From assembly GCA_903887485.1 (NCBI GenBank), contig CAISPV010000110.1, positions 100,543 to 164,542 of the forward strand: a DNA stretch of 64,000 nucleotides. Reading direction: 5' to 3'. Under the pieces are notes generated by a model, which searched no databases, was not told where the DNA came from, and saw only the letters and a list, made by a program, of their open reading frames with translations. The DNA is from an uncultured Desulfobulbaceae bacterium. Lineage in GTDB: Bacteria; Desulfobacterota; Desulfobulbia; Desulfobulbales; Desulfocapsaceae. Positions 27,899 through 38,100 of the stretch are shown here, piece by piece; within the stretch, counting starts at the first letter, position 1, and every line of letters starts with the position of its first letter. The position numbers and the translations under genes are program-made.

Positions 27899-29251
27899 AT
27901 GAACAAGAAAAAACAGATCCAGATCATAGGGGGCGGACTCGCCGGATGCGAGGCCGCCTGGCAGGCAGCACGTCGCGGTTGCGCCGTTTGCCTCTACGAC
28001 ATGAAGCCACAGCGATTCAGCCCAGCCCACCATTCTCCGCTTTTGGCCGAAATGGTCTGCAGCAATTCCCTGCGCTCTAACGCCCAGAACTCGGCTGTCG
28101 GGCTTCTCAAGGAAGAAATGCGCCGCCTTGACTCGCTCATCATGCGCGTGGCGACAGAGACAGCCGTGCCTGCCGGCAAGGCCCTGGCCGTCAACCGGGA
28201 TTTTTTCTCCCAGGCCATCACTGAATGCCTCGAACAACACCCCTTAGTCGAAATTATCCACCAGGAGCAGACAGGAATCCCAGCTCCAACAGATGCCCCC
28301 ATCATCCTGGCCACCGGGCCACTCACCTCCGAGGCCATGACCAATTCCCTGGTTCAACTGACCGGGCGTGACCGTCTTGCCTTTTACGATGCCATAGCCC
28401 CCATCATCCACAGCGAATCTCTCGATATGGAGATTGTCTATTTGAAATCACGGTACGATGACGGCCCAGGTGATTACCTGAACTGCCCCATGAACAAGGA
28501 GGAATATCTGGCATTCATCGCCGCATTGAAAGATGCAGATACAGTTCCGCTAAAAGACTTCGAGGAAGTCAAATACTTTGAAGGCTGCCTTCCCATTGAG
28601 GTCATGGTGGCCCGCGGTGACAATACCCTGCGTTTTGGCCCGATGAAACCAGTCGGGCTTGATGATCCGCGAACAGGAAGATGGCCCTATGCCGTGGTCC
28701 AGTTACGCAAGGAGAACAAGCAAGGAAGCCTGTACAATCTTGTTGGTTTTCAAACCAAACTGACCTATCCGGAACAAAAGCGGATTTTTCGCATGATTCC
28801 TGGAATGGCCCAGGCCGATTTCGCCCGTTTGGGATCTATTCATCGCAACACCTTTGTCTGCGCGCCAGAACTCTTGGAGCCAACCCTGCAACTTAAATCA
28901 AGACCAGACCTGTTCCTGGCTGGACAGCTTTCAGGGGTGGAAGGCTATGTGGAATCAACGGCCATGGGCCTGCTGGCCGGGATCAACGCCAGCAGGATGC
29001 TAACGGGAAAGCCTCTGGTTGTTCCGCCTCCAGAGACAGCTATGGGCGCCCTTATCACTCATCTGACCCAATCAGATCCAAAACACTTCCAGCCCTCCAA
29101 TGTCACTTTTGGTCTTTTCCCAGAATGGAACCAAGGGGATACAAAAGATCACAAAACTACCAAGATGCCTAAAGCCCTTCGTGGCGAGCTCAGGGCAAGC
29201 ATCGCCCTGAAAGCCTTAACCAGATGGCAGGGTGAGCACGAACTGCAATAA
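27899..29251 (+). CDS. trmFO: Folate-dependent tRNA (uracil-5-)-methyltransferase TrmFO
   Basis: Makes ribothymidine at position 54 of tRNA using methylenetetrahydrofolate and FAD. 450 residues, normal length. FAD-binding [13 protein letters not shown] at 9-21, the conserved [10 protein letters not shown] with Cys54, [11 protein letters not shown] (near 97), and GLLAGINA near the C-terminus. Clear family member, common in deltaproteobacteria and Firmicutes in place of TrmA. No ribosome site seen; ends at a strong terminator. Confidence 0.96.
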   Translation: MNKKKQIQIIGGGLAGCEAAWQAARRGCAVCLYDMKPQRFSPAHHSPLLAEMVCSNSLRSNAQNSAVGLLKEEMRRLDSLIMRVATETAVPAGKALAVNRDFFSQAITECLEQHPLVEIIHQEQTGIPAPTDAPIILATGPLTSEAMTNSLVQLTGRDRLAFYDAIAPIIHSESLDMEIVYLKSRYDDGPGDYLNCPMNKEEYLAFIAALKDADTVPLKDFEEVKYFEGCLPIEVMVARGDNTLRFGPMKPVGLDDPRTGRWPYAVVQLRKENKQGSLYNLVGFQTKLTYPEQKRIFRMIPGMAQADFARLGSIHRNTFVCAPELLEPTLQLKSRPDLFLAGQLSGVEGYVESTAMGLLAGINASRMLTGKPLVVPPPETAMGALITHLTQSDPKHFQPSNVTFGLFPEWNQGDTKDHKTTKMPKALRGELRASIALKALTRWQGEHELQ

Positions 29252-29290
29252 AAAAGGCCTGCCAGCAACACGCTGACAGGCCTTTTTTTT
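29251..29290. terminator. Bidirectional terminator between trmFO and the haem sensor gene
   Basis: Sixteen-base arms AAAAAGGCCTGCCAGC (29251-29266) and its complement (29272-29287) with one mismatch and a five-base loop. A T-run follows on the plus strand, and the A-run on the other side gives U on the minus strand, so it serves both converging genes. Confidence 0.92.
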
Positions 29291-29312
29291 GTTCACGGTT
29301 CTGGCAGAAAAG

Positions 29313-30224
29313 CTATTCCTTCTTTTGATCATCCTGATTTTGATTCGGGCAAGTGCGTTTCAACAACTTATTCACACTGATCCGCAACCGATCAATGGAA
29401 TTGGCCAAAACACCAATCTCATCCTTGGTTTCAGAGTGGGCGCTATCACAGAGATTTTTGCCGATACTGATATTCTTGGCCGTCTCAGAAAGACGAATAA
29501 TCGGCCCTACTACCGCACGATCAAGGAAGATCCAGATACAGACAATGGTCACCAGCAGACAGCCAATACCAATAAAAAAGATCTTCAAGGCCGACTGCTG
29601 GGCCATGGCAAAGGCCTGAGTAATAGAGACATAGATCATGGAGGCGCCAACCGTATCATTCAGCTTCCAGTTATAGCCATGATCTACCCCATAGATATCC
29701 TGCTGTTCTTTAGGGGCGGTGTCCGGATCACCATGACATTCAAGACAGTAATCCTTCTCGATCCTGACCGGCAGGGCCTCATAAAAAAACTTTTCCCCCC
29801 CCCGCTCAATAATCCCTTCTTTATTCTTGGCGCCCGGGTTACTCACGAAATATTGAATTATTTTCAGCTCTTCGGCATCCGCCTTATTGTCAGGCCAGAG
29901 GGGGTCAATGGTTGCCTGTTTAAACTGATATCCCTCTTGGGTCTTTGCGAACAAATCATATTGCATACGTTTCACCGCAAACTTTGACATCAGTTCAGGA
30001 ATAAATCTATCCTTGTCAGTCACCAGCTCATCAATCTTCGGTTTCTGATATTTGGCAAAAAATGTTCCACCTGCCTCAACATAATTAAAAAGCATCGCCC
30101 CTTTACTTTTGGCATCAGCAAGGGCGGTCTGACGACTAAGCATATAACTGGTATAGCCAATAGCAAGCGTTGCCAGCAAGCTCAACACACTAATAATGAT
30201 AATAAATTTTGCGCGAATCCCCAT
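29313..30224 (-). CDS. Membrane haem-c sensor: Tll0287-like (DUF3365) domain plus HAMP, no output domain
   Basis: 303 residues from the ATG at 30224 (GGAGG six bases upstream). TM1 (6-24), an extracytoplasmic Tll0287-like domain (about 28-205) with one covalent haem site CLECH (160-164), TM2 (212-234) and a HAMP linker (about 235-290), then a short Lys-rich tail. No kinase, cyclase or chemotaxis output follows, although HAMP normally relays signals. It may act through a partner protein. Divergent from the DUF3373 outer-membrane gene and near a diheme cytochrome, so a redox-sensing role is plausible. Confidence 0.85.
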   Translation of the reverse strand: MGIRAKFIIIISVLSLLATLAIGYTSYMLSRQTALADAKSKGAMLFNYVEAGGTFFAKYQKPKIDELVTDKDRFIPELMSKFAVKRMQYDLFAKTQEGYQFKQATIDPLWPDNKADAEELKIIQYFVSNPGAKNKEGIIERGGEKFFYEALPVRIEKDYCLECHGDPDTAPKEQQDIYGVDHGYNWKLNDTVGASMIYVSITQAFAMAQQSALKIFFIGIGCLLVTIVCIWIFLDRAVVGPIIRLSETAKNISIGKNLCDSAHSETKDEIGVLANSIDRLRISVNKLLKRTCPNQNQDDQKKE

Positions 30225-30437
30225 TTCTTCCTCCAATAAAACATCATTAATAAGACTGCAATCACAACAGCCACTCATCTTTTGGCCTCACGGCCTTTTC
30301 ATATCCATGAGAAGCATAGCATGTCTGCAAACGAAAAGGAAATCAGAAAATAAAACAATCCTTACGAGCATGATGCCATATCTGCAGAAAAAGAATCTTT
30401 ACTATCTGATTACACAAGACTTTACCGTTGATAATCC

Positions 30438-30464
30438 TTGACAAACCCGTAACAACCCTATAAA
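30438..30464 (+). promoter_or_regulatory. Promoter for the DUF3373 gene
   Basis: TTGACA (30438-30443), 15 bases, TATAAA (30459-30464), or 17 bases to TAAAAA. About 110 bases upstream of the preferred start. The rest of 30225-30577 has no gene. Confidence 0.6.
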
Positions 30465-30577
30465 AATTATTAAGGAAGGATTAGAGAAGAGTTTTTTTTC
30501 AATAAAAAAGAATCCCTACCCTGCAATCACAAGAGCAGAAGACAGGATGGTTTTCTCAACACATGAAGGGGGCGCAC

Positions 30578-32299
30578 ATGATCAAACGTTACGGACTGGC
30601 AAGCTTAGCCACACTACTTTTATCTTTGCATGGTCTGCCTGGCGATGCCATTGCTGGCGGCCATGGCTCCAATCAGGAGCTCGCACAGGAAGTCGAGATG
30701 TTAAAAAACATTGTGACCGATCTCAATACACGCCTGGCAACTGCCGAAGAGATGCTGCAAGCATCGATGAAAGAGGAAAAAAGCAAGAAGGGCGGTCAGG
30801 AAGTGCAGGATGCACTCGACAACCTCGACAAGCGGGTATCAAGCACGGAACAACACAGCACCCTGGACAAAGTGAACCTGAGCGTTGAACTGGAGACGAA
30901 ACTCAATTCCCTGCACATGGAAGCCAAGGGAATGCCCATGGCAATGCAGAATGGCATTATGAGTATGGCTAACGGCACCCCTTTCACCCGGGCTGCACTG
31001 GGTGCCTTTGGCCCCCCTCCGCCACCGGAAAATCAGGACATCGACAATAATACCATTTTTGACAATCGGATTCGCATTGACATGAAGGCCAAGCCCACCA
31101 ATTCCCTTTCCTTTGTCGGCAGACTTTCCGCCAATAAGGTCTTTGGCGATTCCAGCGGCGTCAAATGGTACAATGGCGGCCCCAATGCAATTGCCATGGA
31201 TGGCAATGTGCACTCCACCGGCAGTGATTCAGCCCTTCGTGTTGAACGCGCCTTTTTTACCTATTTTGACACTATTGGCGAGCTCCCCTATCATTTTTCC
31301 ATTGGCCGCCGCCCCGCCCTTGATGGCGCACCCGCAGAATTCAGCAAAGCCACCACCGTTGGTGGTTCCCCCATGGCCCATGCCATCAACTGGCAATTTG
31401 ATGGAGTCTCTCTAGGAGCTAATCTGGCCGAGGCAACTGGCATAGAAGGTTCGGCCTTCAAGTTTTGCTGGGGAAATGGATTTGAATCGGGAGCCGGTTC
31501 AGGAAACTCTTACTCCATGTCCTCTTCCTCAAATGTTAGTGATATGCAGTTTGCGGGCTGGATAGCCACTCTCTACGAGAATGAGAAAACAAAACTCATC
31601 CATATGTATGCCCATGCCTTTGATGTAACTGACGGCTTTACCGGACTTGTGGTTATGCCTTTAGCCATGTCCGGGACGGATATCAATGGCGATGGCCGTT
31701 ATGACCGATACAGCATGACAGCCAACACTGGCGGATATATCAGTCGGACTGAACCCACTGCCAACATAGGTGATCTCGATATCGTCACCCTGCTCGGCCA
31801 GTCTGAATATAAAGATATAGGCTTCTTCGTGGACCTGGCACTCAGCCATGCCCGCCCATCCGGTATTTCCATGAACCCTATGATGCAATTTTTTGGAACG
31901 GACGCCCTGCTCAACAGCAACGGCGAGCAGTTTGACCGTACCGGCTACTCGGTCTGGGCCGGCATAAAAGCTCCGGTCGCCTTAACCAAGGGCACCATTG
32001 GCGTTGAATACAACTGGGGCTCCCAATACTGGCTAGGCTTTACTGGTGGCGAGGACAACATTGCCGGCAGCAAACTGGCCACCCGCGGCAGCGTGTATGA
32101 ACTCTTCTACAATCAGCCTCTTATTGACAACAAAGTTGTACTCTCTCTGGGCGCCCAGTATTATGCTTATGACTACTCAGGAAGCGGTAACCCCATGGGA
32201 AATCCAGTCAAGATATCAGAGTTAACGTCTCTTGATACCTTTATGCCAGTGGTCGATACCATGTGGAACTATTATGTCAATCTGGCTTATCGTTGGTAG
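30578..32299 (+). CDS. DUF3373-family outer-membrane beta-barrel protein
   Basis: 573 residues from the ATG at 30578, preceded by a G-rich site five bases upstream; an ATG at 30563 is also in frame. Signal peptide (1-26, ending DAIAG), a coiled-coil segment (about 30-90) of the kind that can anchor to peptidoglycan, then about 430 residues of alternating beta strands rich in Gly and aromatic residues, ending in Tyr-Arg-Trp, the terminal aromatic expected for barrel insertion. FGPPPPPEN links coiled coil and barrel. DUF3373 proteins are common in sulfate and metal reducers; cargo is unknown. A calcium-like DINGDGRYD loop is visible near 375. Confidence 0.82.
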   Translation: MIKRYGLASLATLLLSLHGLPGDAIAGGHGSNQELAQEVEMLKNIVTDLNTRLATAEEMLQASMKEEKSKKGGQEVQDALDNLDKRVSSTEQHSTLDKVNLSVELETKLNSLHMEAKGMPMAMQNGIMSMANGTPFTRAALGAFGPPPPPENQDIDNNTIFDNRIRIDMKAKPTNSLSFVGRLSANKVFGDSSGVKWYNGGPNAIAMDGNVHSTGSDSALRVERAFFTYFDTIGELPYHFSIGRRPALDGAPAEFSKATTVGGSPMAHAINWQFDGVSLGANLAEATGIEGSAFKFCWGNGFESGAGSGNSYSMSSSSNVSDMQFAGWIATLYENEKTKLIHMYAHAFDVTDGFTGLVVMPLAMSGTDINGDGRYDRYSMTANTGGYISRTEPTANIGDLDIVTLLGQSEYKDIGFFVDLALSHARPSGISMNPMMQFFGTDALLNSNGEQFDRTGYSVWAGIKAPVALTKGTIGVEYNWGSQYWLGFTGGEDNIAGSKLATRGSVYELFYNQPLIDNKVVLSLGAQYYAYDYSGSGNPMGNPVKISELTSLDTFMPVVDTMWNYYVNLAYRW

Positions 32300-32332
32300 A
32301 ATAACGCTAAGCACAAGATAACAAAGAGCACC

Positions 32333-32378
32333 AAAGACAAAGGCCTTTTTACCAGTTGGTAAAAAGGCCTTTGTCTTT
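32333..32378. terminator. Bidirectional terminator, 21-bp perfect stem
   Basis: Perfect arms 32333-32353 and 32358-32378 with a four-base loop (AGTT). AAAGGCCTTT occurs in each arm. It lies 34 bases after the DUF3373 stop and 37 bases after the cytochrome stop on the other strand. Confidence 0.8.
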
Positions 32379-32414
32379 CACTCTGAACATCTCTGTGTCC
32401 AGATTTCTCCTGAC

Positions 32415-33107
32415 CTACTCACAAGTCTTGGGTTTTGCTGCATCCAGTGCATACTGCTGGACAAACTTATGCAGATCTTCCATCTGCGAAACAGTATAAC
32501 CATAGGTGTCAAATTTCGGCATATCCTTTTTAAACTTCTTGAAGTCATCAGCGAAATAACGATCCCATGCAACTATGGTCCGATCAGCAGGACTGATGAT
32601 CTTACCGTTATTCTTTTTATGACAGGTCAAGCACTTACGAAAGACATACCGCCCTTTCGTGCTATCCCCTGCGGCAGGATTAAATACCCCTGTACCACCC
32701 TCACTCGTGGCCTCAGCCTTGGTTCCCTCTGCTGGCGAGGACACCTTTTTCGTCGTGGCCTCAATAGTTTTAGGAGCATCTGCCCCAGCCCCCCCCTTTT
32801 TCCCTGCTTCTTCAATAAGATAACGATGAACATTTTCTAACTGACGTTCATTGATCCCCGTTGCCGAAAAATCATGATTCAGATCCCGTAGTTTTTTATA
32901 TTTATCTGCAAAATAAGATTCCCACTCTGCGGCGCTCTTTTCTTCTGGCGCCAGACTGCTCAAGCCTTTTTCCTTATGACAGGAACGACAGGTCTGAATA
33001 GCATATTTACCCCAAAGAGCATTCCCTCCTTTTTCATCAAAGGCCTGCGCATGATGAGCGCTTAACAGAAGCAGACCAGCCACAATACCAGTAGTCATTC
33101 GTCGCAT
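32415..33107 (-). CDS. Periplasmic diheme c-type cytochrome with duplicated domain
   Basis: 230 residues from the ATG at 33107 (GAGAGGA seven bases upstream). Signal peptide (1-22, ending AQA). Two haem-binding sites CRSCH (40-44) and CLTCH (159-163), each at the start of a similar domain (W-x-x-YFAD-x-x-KK pattern repeated at about 62 and 181), joined by an Ala/Lys/Glu/Thr linker. So it is a tandem duplication of a monohaem domain. Electron carrier in the periplasm; partner unknown. Last gene of a minus-strand run and convergent with the DUF3373 gene. Confidence 0.85.
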   Translation of the reverse strand: MRRMTTGIVAGLLLLSAHHAQAFDEKGGNALWGKYAIQTCRSCHKEKGLSSLAPEEKSAAEWESYFADKYKKLRDLNHDFSATGINERQLENVHRYLIEEAGKKGGAGADAPKTIEATTKKVSSPAEGTKAEATSEGGTGVFNPAAGDSTKGRYVFRKCLTCHKKNNGKIISPADRTIVAWDRYFADDFKKFKKDMPKFDTYGYTVSQMEDLHKFVQQYALDAAKPKTCE

Positions 33108-33288
33108 TTGTGATTCCTCTCTTTTTTCATTATTTCCTGAAAACAACTCAATGCAAAACAAAAAAAGCATTAAGAAGACAGAACGATACCCATTTTTTAC
33201 TCTATCGCATCACAAAAAAGAATACAATGCGTATTTGAACACTTTCTTCATGTAATCCTCATTAACTATCCAAACCTGAAAAAACCAT

Positions 33289-35067
33289 TTATTCGTCCAG
33301 CTCGACAAACCCCCAATAGGGATAATCCAAACCATACCTTCCGACAAGACCGGGAGTATGTTCTCGACTGGCCACCAACCACAGTTTATTCTGCCGTTGC
33401 TGTTGCGCTGCTGAGTTCAGAGGATCCCATTCAGGAAAAAGAATCAGGGCATTATCGGCACTGTACTCTATATCTCCAGAGCCTTTAAACATTCCCATAT
33501 GGGGCGTATCCGTATAACCATCCTTGCTGCCACGCGACAATTCCGAGATAATCAGAAAAGACACATGCAGCTCATCACGTATGGCCTCCAATTGCCGCAA
33601 CCAGGCGTCAATCCCTGTCCGTTGCTCGGTAAAATCTTTAAAAGGCAATTTGTGCAGGCTATCAATCACCACCACCGTATATTCACTACGGGTCTCATGA
33701 CGAATAAAATCAATATGACGACGCATAATCTCCGAGTTGAGTTTACGATCATTGACCACCCGAAAAGAAACAAGCATGTCTTGAAAATCATGACGGGCAC
33801 GCTCAAGTTGCTGCCCAATCGCACCGGTTGCGACATCATTCTTGATGGCACCGACTGTCATACGGCTCAAACGGCTTAAGGTTCGCTGATAGATCTTTTG
33901 CCTGCCATTCTCAAAATCATAGTAGAGCACCGGCACCTTCCGTCTCGCCATATCGGTTGCAATCTGGATAGCAAAACAGGATTTCCCGGCCTTGGGGGCT
34001 CCACCAATAACATTAATTCCATGAACTCCATCCAGGGCCTGATCAAATTTAGAAAATCCAGACCGGAGTGCCCCATAAGCAGAACCCGACTCCAGCGCCA
34101 ATTGAGCAACAAAAGTACCATACTCCCGCTTGGGACTGGCAAATGGGGAGAAGGCACTGGACGCTTGAATCATGGCCAAGACAGCAGCCTTAAAATCTTT
34201 TCCTTTCTCATTGGCCAATTGCCAGAGATTATAATTTCTGGCAAGACCAGCAGGCCACCTGAACAGACGAGCTTTATACCCAATTCTGGCAGCAAGAGCA
34301 CGCGCCGCAGCCTCTGCTTCGGCGGAATTTTCCATAACTATAAAAACCGTGTGCACAAAGGCAAGACGATCAGGATCAACCATTTCCAGGCTGTGACAGT
34401 CGGGAACAGCGACACCGGGGAAACCAAGCTGTTTGAGGGCCAGCAGGTTTTCCTCTCCTTGACAGATAAAAAGCGCGCCATTCTCACAACGCTGAATATC
34501 CTGGAGATTAAAGATATGATGCTGATCGGTAAAAAACTGTTCATCACCGTGCCAGAAAAAATCTTCTTTCCGTTCGGGAAAGACACAACGAGCGGCATAA
34601 CAATTGCCATCCTCCTGAACATAAGGATAGACAAGATAGCGACCATTATAGCCAATCTTCAGCTCGACAAGAACATCCTGACCGACCCCGGCCTTCTGAA
34701 ACCAAGCCAGGATTTCTTCACTCATCCGATCCTGATACAGATTAATTTCATTATTGATATTGACTATGGGATAATCAATCTTGTGCAGAAAAGATTCACG
34801 ATCAGGGTCATATCCAGGAACATCCTCTGGGCTAATCCCCATCAACCTGGCAAACCAGAGCGAAAAGCCACTCGGCACACAACGATTCAGACAACGGAAA
34901 TATCCATAAAAAAAACTGGCCTTATTCAGATACACAACCAGGCGACCAGCGTACTCCCGACCCTTCTTTTTACAAAAAGGGCAGTCAGCACTCAGATGTG
35001 TTTTTTCTTCATGGATATTTTGCAGATGTTTGAAATAAAAGAAGGATACAGCCTCACTTTGCTCCAT
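33289..35067 (-). CDS. Primase-helicase-like protein: zinc finger, degenerate TOPRIM, RecA/DnaB-like ATPase
   Basis: 592 residues. A CHC2-like zinc site (Cys29, Cys32, Cys59, Cys63) is followed by a TOPRIM-like region (about 195-260: ALFICQGEENLLALKQLG, then FIVMENSAEAEAA). The second TOPRIM block lacks the usual Asp-x-Asp pair, so primase activity is doubtful. A DnaB/RadA-like ATPase follows, with Walker A GAPKAGKS (356-363), Walker B VVVIDS (465-470) and an ISEL segment (507-510). Layout recalls T7 gp4 and phage primase-helicases, but there are no phage genes around. It lies 66 bases downstream of the HEAT/cNMP/PilZ gene on the same strand. A signalling or storage role is possible. Confidence 0.8.
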   Translation of the reverse strand: MEQSEAVSFFYFKHLQNIHEEKTHLSADCPFCKKKGREYAGRLVVYLNKASFFYGYFRCLNRCVPSGFSLWFARLMGISPEDVPGYDPDRESFLHKIDYPIVNINNEINLYQDRMSEEILAWFQKAGVGQDVLVELKIGYNGRYLVYPYVQEDGNCYAARCVFPERKEDFFWHGDEQFFTDQHHIFNLQDIQRCENGALFICQGEENLLALKQLGFPGVAVPDCHSLEMVDPDRLAFVHTVFIVMENSAEAEAAARALAARIGYKARLFRWPAGLARNYNLWQLANEKGKDFKAAVLAMIQASSAFSPFASPKREYGTFVAQLALESGSAYGALRSGFSKFDQALDGVHGINVIGGAPKAGKSCFAIQIATDMARRKVPVLYYDFENGRQKIYQRTLSRLSRMTVGAIKNDVATGAIGQQLERARHDFQDMLVSFRVVNDRKLNSEIMRRHIDFIRHETRSEYTVVVIDSLHKLPFKDFTEQRTGIDAWLRQLEAIRDELHVSFLIISELSRGSKDGYTDTPHMGMFKGSGDIEYSADNALILFPEWDPLNSAAQQQRQNKLWLVASREHTPGLVGRYGLDYPYWGFVELDE

Positions 35068-35133
35068 GCCCAGGCAGCTCCTGTGACGAAAGAATAAGAT
35101 ATCAAAAATAGCAATAGAATAAATACGTAAGAC

Positions 35134-38100
35134 CTAACCACCACAGACTACTGTAGCCAGATCAGTTTCTCGCAAGGGCTGATCAAATTGGACATGTACT
35201 GCATACTGGACATAGGATACCAAGTCTCCATTGGTAGGATCCTGCACATATATCGCAACCACAACGCCTGCCACCCCTGATGTCAATGGGCTATCTGGCG
35301 GTCCGCCTAACAGGCTGACAAGAACTTTTCTCCCCAAAAGCAAACTAACATGTCTTTTTTGCGAGATACGAATCGTAAAAAAAATACCGCCAATTGAGAC
35401 ATCACCCATATCCCCCTGCAAAGCAATACCTGTTACCTTGCCCTGATCGTCAAGGACGGCCATAGCCAGTCGGCCCTCACAATTTAATCGTTCCATCACT
35501 CGCCGATCAATAGCCATGACTTTCAGTGATTCATGTTCCACAAATTGCTGACAAAAATCTTGCAGCTTTGCCTCCATACCCGGGAAAATATTCTGCCATT
35601 TTCGTAACGCTTCCTGAGTCAGGACAAAGACATCAACCGTGCCAACACTTGCCACCTCAACAGTCGAGACCGAGGCCTTAAAAAAAGAATCTATGCCGAA
35701 GACCTCGCCTGGCCCTACTATTTTCAGCAAGATATCATTTCCGTGCAAATCTCGAAAAAAGAGCTTAACCCGTCCCTTATTGACAAAGAAAAGCCGTTGC
35801 TGGGGATCGCCATGAGCTACAATAGTCTCATTTGTAGCATACGTCACATGCTCCATGGAGGAATAGAGGGTGTTAAATTCTTCTGTGGTGAGAAAGTCAT
35901 AGATCCCCATCTCCCCCCAGTTTGTAACCTGTGCCTGATCTATTGCAACACTTCTCTGTTCTTCCAGTAGGGCCGTTGCCTTAAGAATATCATCCAAGGC
36001 CAAGGGGTCAATTTCAGCCAAACGCTGACACAGGATTTCAGCCTGATCAAACTGTTGAAGACTGGCCATGGTGGAGATCAGGTCAAAGAGAAGTGCCTTT
36101 GCGTCTGCCTTTTTGTTCTGGCCAAGCAACACATAGATTTTCTGCTCCTCAGCCAGATTGGTTACCGGTACATACTCTTTTTCCGACCTGTCTTGCATAG
36201 ACTGGGCCTGCATGACAGCATGCTTTGCTGTTTTCTGGAGCTCGACAGGCCCTTCTTTCTGTTGCCGACGGTTTACGTCAAGCAACGCCAGTCCTCTCTG
36301 TGCTGCCTGCCAAACCTCCTTGGCCATATTTTTAGGACGCACATCCTTTTTTCCTGACAACAACTGCAAGGCCTTCTGTGCCTGGAGAGACCCGCTTCGT
36401 CCCAAAGTCTCACAGATACTGACCAGAAGTATCGTTTTGATATCAGATGAAAAATACTTCTCATCCTTGAGCAGATCCACCAACACCCCAACGACCTCTT
36501 CATCCACTACAGAGGCCAAAGCCTGTACAACTTGAAACTTGAGTTTTTCACTGATCAGAGACAACGCATCAAGAAGATACTGTTTCTTCTTTTGATCACT
36601 AAGCTTATTGATACAAGACAGAGCCTCACTCTGAACTCGTAAATCATCATGAGAAAGATACCCTCGCACCGCGCTGACATCTCTTTCATCCCCCGTTTCA
36701 CCAAGCAGCCTGAGCAGATTACGCTTGCCATACCATGGCATAGGCTCCTGCAATCGATCAAGAAGAAGAGAGGGCAACTTTTCACCGACGCCGGCAAGAA
36801 TCTTCAGAAGCCTGATCCGCTCCGGCCTTTTGTCATTCATGAGCAACGCATCGAGCAGAAACTGGATGCCCAATGGGCCACACATGACAATTTTCTGACA
36901 ATATTGCTCGTCAATCGGCTTTTCAAAGCACCGTTTGAGATAAGACTCAAGAACATTTCGCTGCACGGCCTTATCCTGAACTTGACCCACTACAGTCCTC
37001 ATCTCTACCGATTTCCCTAACCCCCCATAGCGAATGGCGTAAAAGAGGGAGAGAATCTTGTCAACCTGTTCCTCTTGTCCTTCTTTTTGCGCATGGGTCA
37101 TAATCTCCTGTAAAATCACAACAAATCGATGACAGGTGTCATCAGCATCTTCGATTCTTTTGAGCAATTGCAGAAAGATGGGGGTTAATTTTTCCAGCCA
37201 CTCCCAATAATCCAATGAAACGAGTTTTTCTCCGATCAAGCCAAGACTCTGGCCTGAGCGAAGACGCAACTCTTCATTATCCAGTTTGAGTCCCCCCACC
37301 AGGGTCTGGATAATAGCCGCAGCAATACTCTCCTTTTTATTGACGATCAGCCTCTCAAAAGTGGCGGGGAGATGCAGCAACACCTCACTATTTCTTAATC
37401 CATCCAGATTACCTTGCGCCAGCGCCCCTAATCCCGCCTGCAACCGCTTGCTTTGCCGCTGTTTTTCTGTCATACCCATGATTTCAACAGCACACAATTG
37501 CCGACCTTTTACCGATTCCAGCAAGTGCTGGCAAGTCCCTTCCACAAGACGCCGCTGGTCGGCATCCTCCAGGCTGAGAGAATCTGCAAACCTCTCCTTT
37601 TCCTGCCTCAACAAATCAACCAGAGTGCCAAAGCTATCCTTATTAATGGCAGCTATCAGACTTTTTAACAGAGCTGCCCCAAAACGCGTCGCAAAGGTCT
37701 GACAAAAAAGTAAACTCAAGGATTGATTATCCAGATTGACAAGCAGCAAGGTAGCTGTCCTGTCGGCGATGACACGGATCTCTTCATCCTTCAGCACAGC
37801 ACTGACATTTTCAAGTAACTGGTTAAATTCAGGAGAGGTGCCATAAATCCCTTCCTGCTGCAAGTGCTGAAGGACAAAACAAACTGCGGCAGCAAGGATA
37901 GTAATGCCCTTATCTTTATTACTCAGGTCACGGTGGATCTTGTCATTCTGCTGCTGTCCACCCTGACTTGCCAAAAGAAACGACGAAATATCGTCCCGTT
38001 GTACGCCAGTATTCATTATTTGCTGCAATAAATCGGTAAAGTTACGAACAACAACCCGCTTCTGATTCACACTTTCCTTGTCCTCTTCCAGAAAGATTGC

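Noticed and set aside
33289..35067. Prophage reading of the primase-helicase-like gene
   Set aside because: The layout resembles T7 gp4, but neighbours are maf, fabL, a cytochrome and a signalling protein; no integrase, capsid or lysis genes are present.
33898..35097. 399-codon plus-strand frame opposite the primase-helicase-like gene
   Set aside because: Antisense to a gene with clear Walker and zinc motifs; the translation shows no domain and Ile/Thr/Lys-rich composition typical of a shadow.
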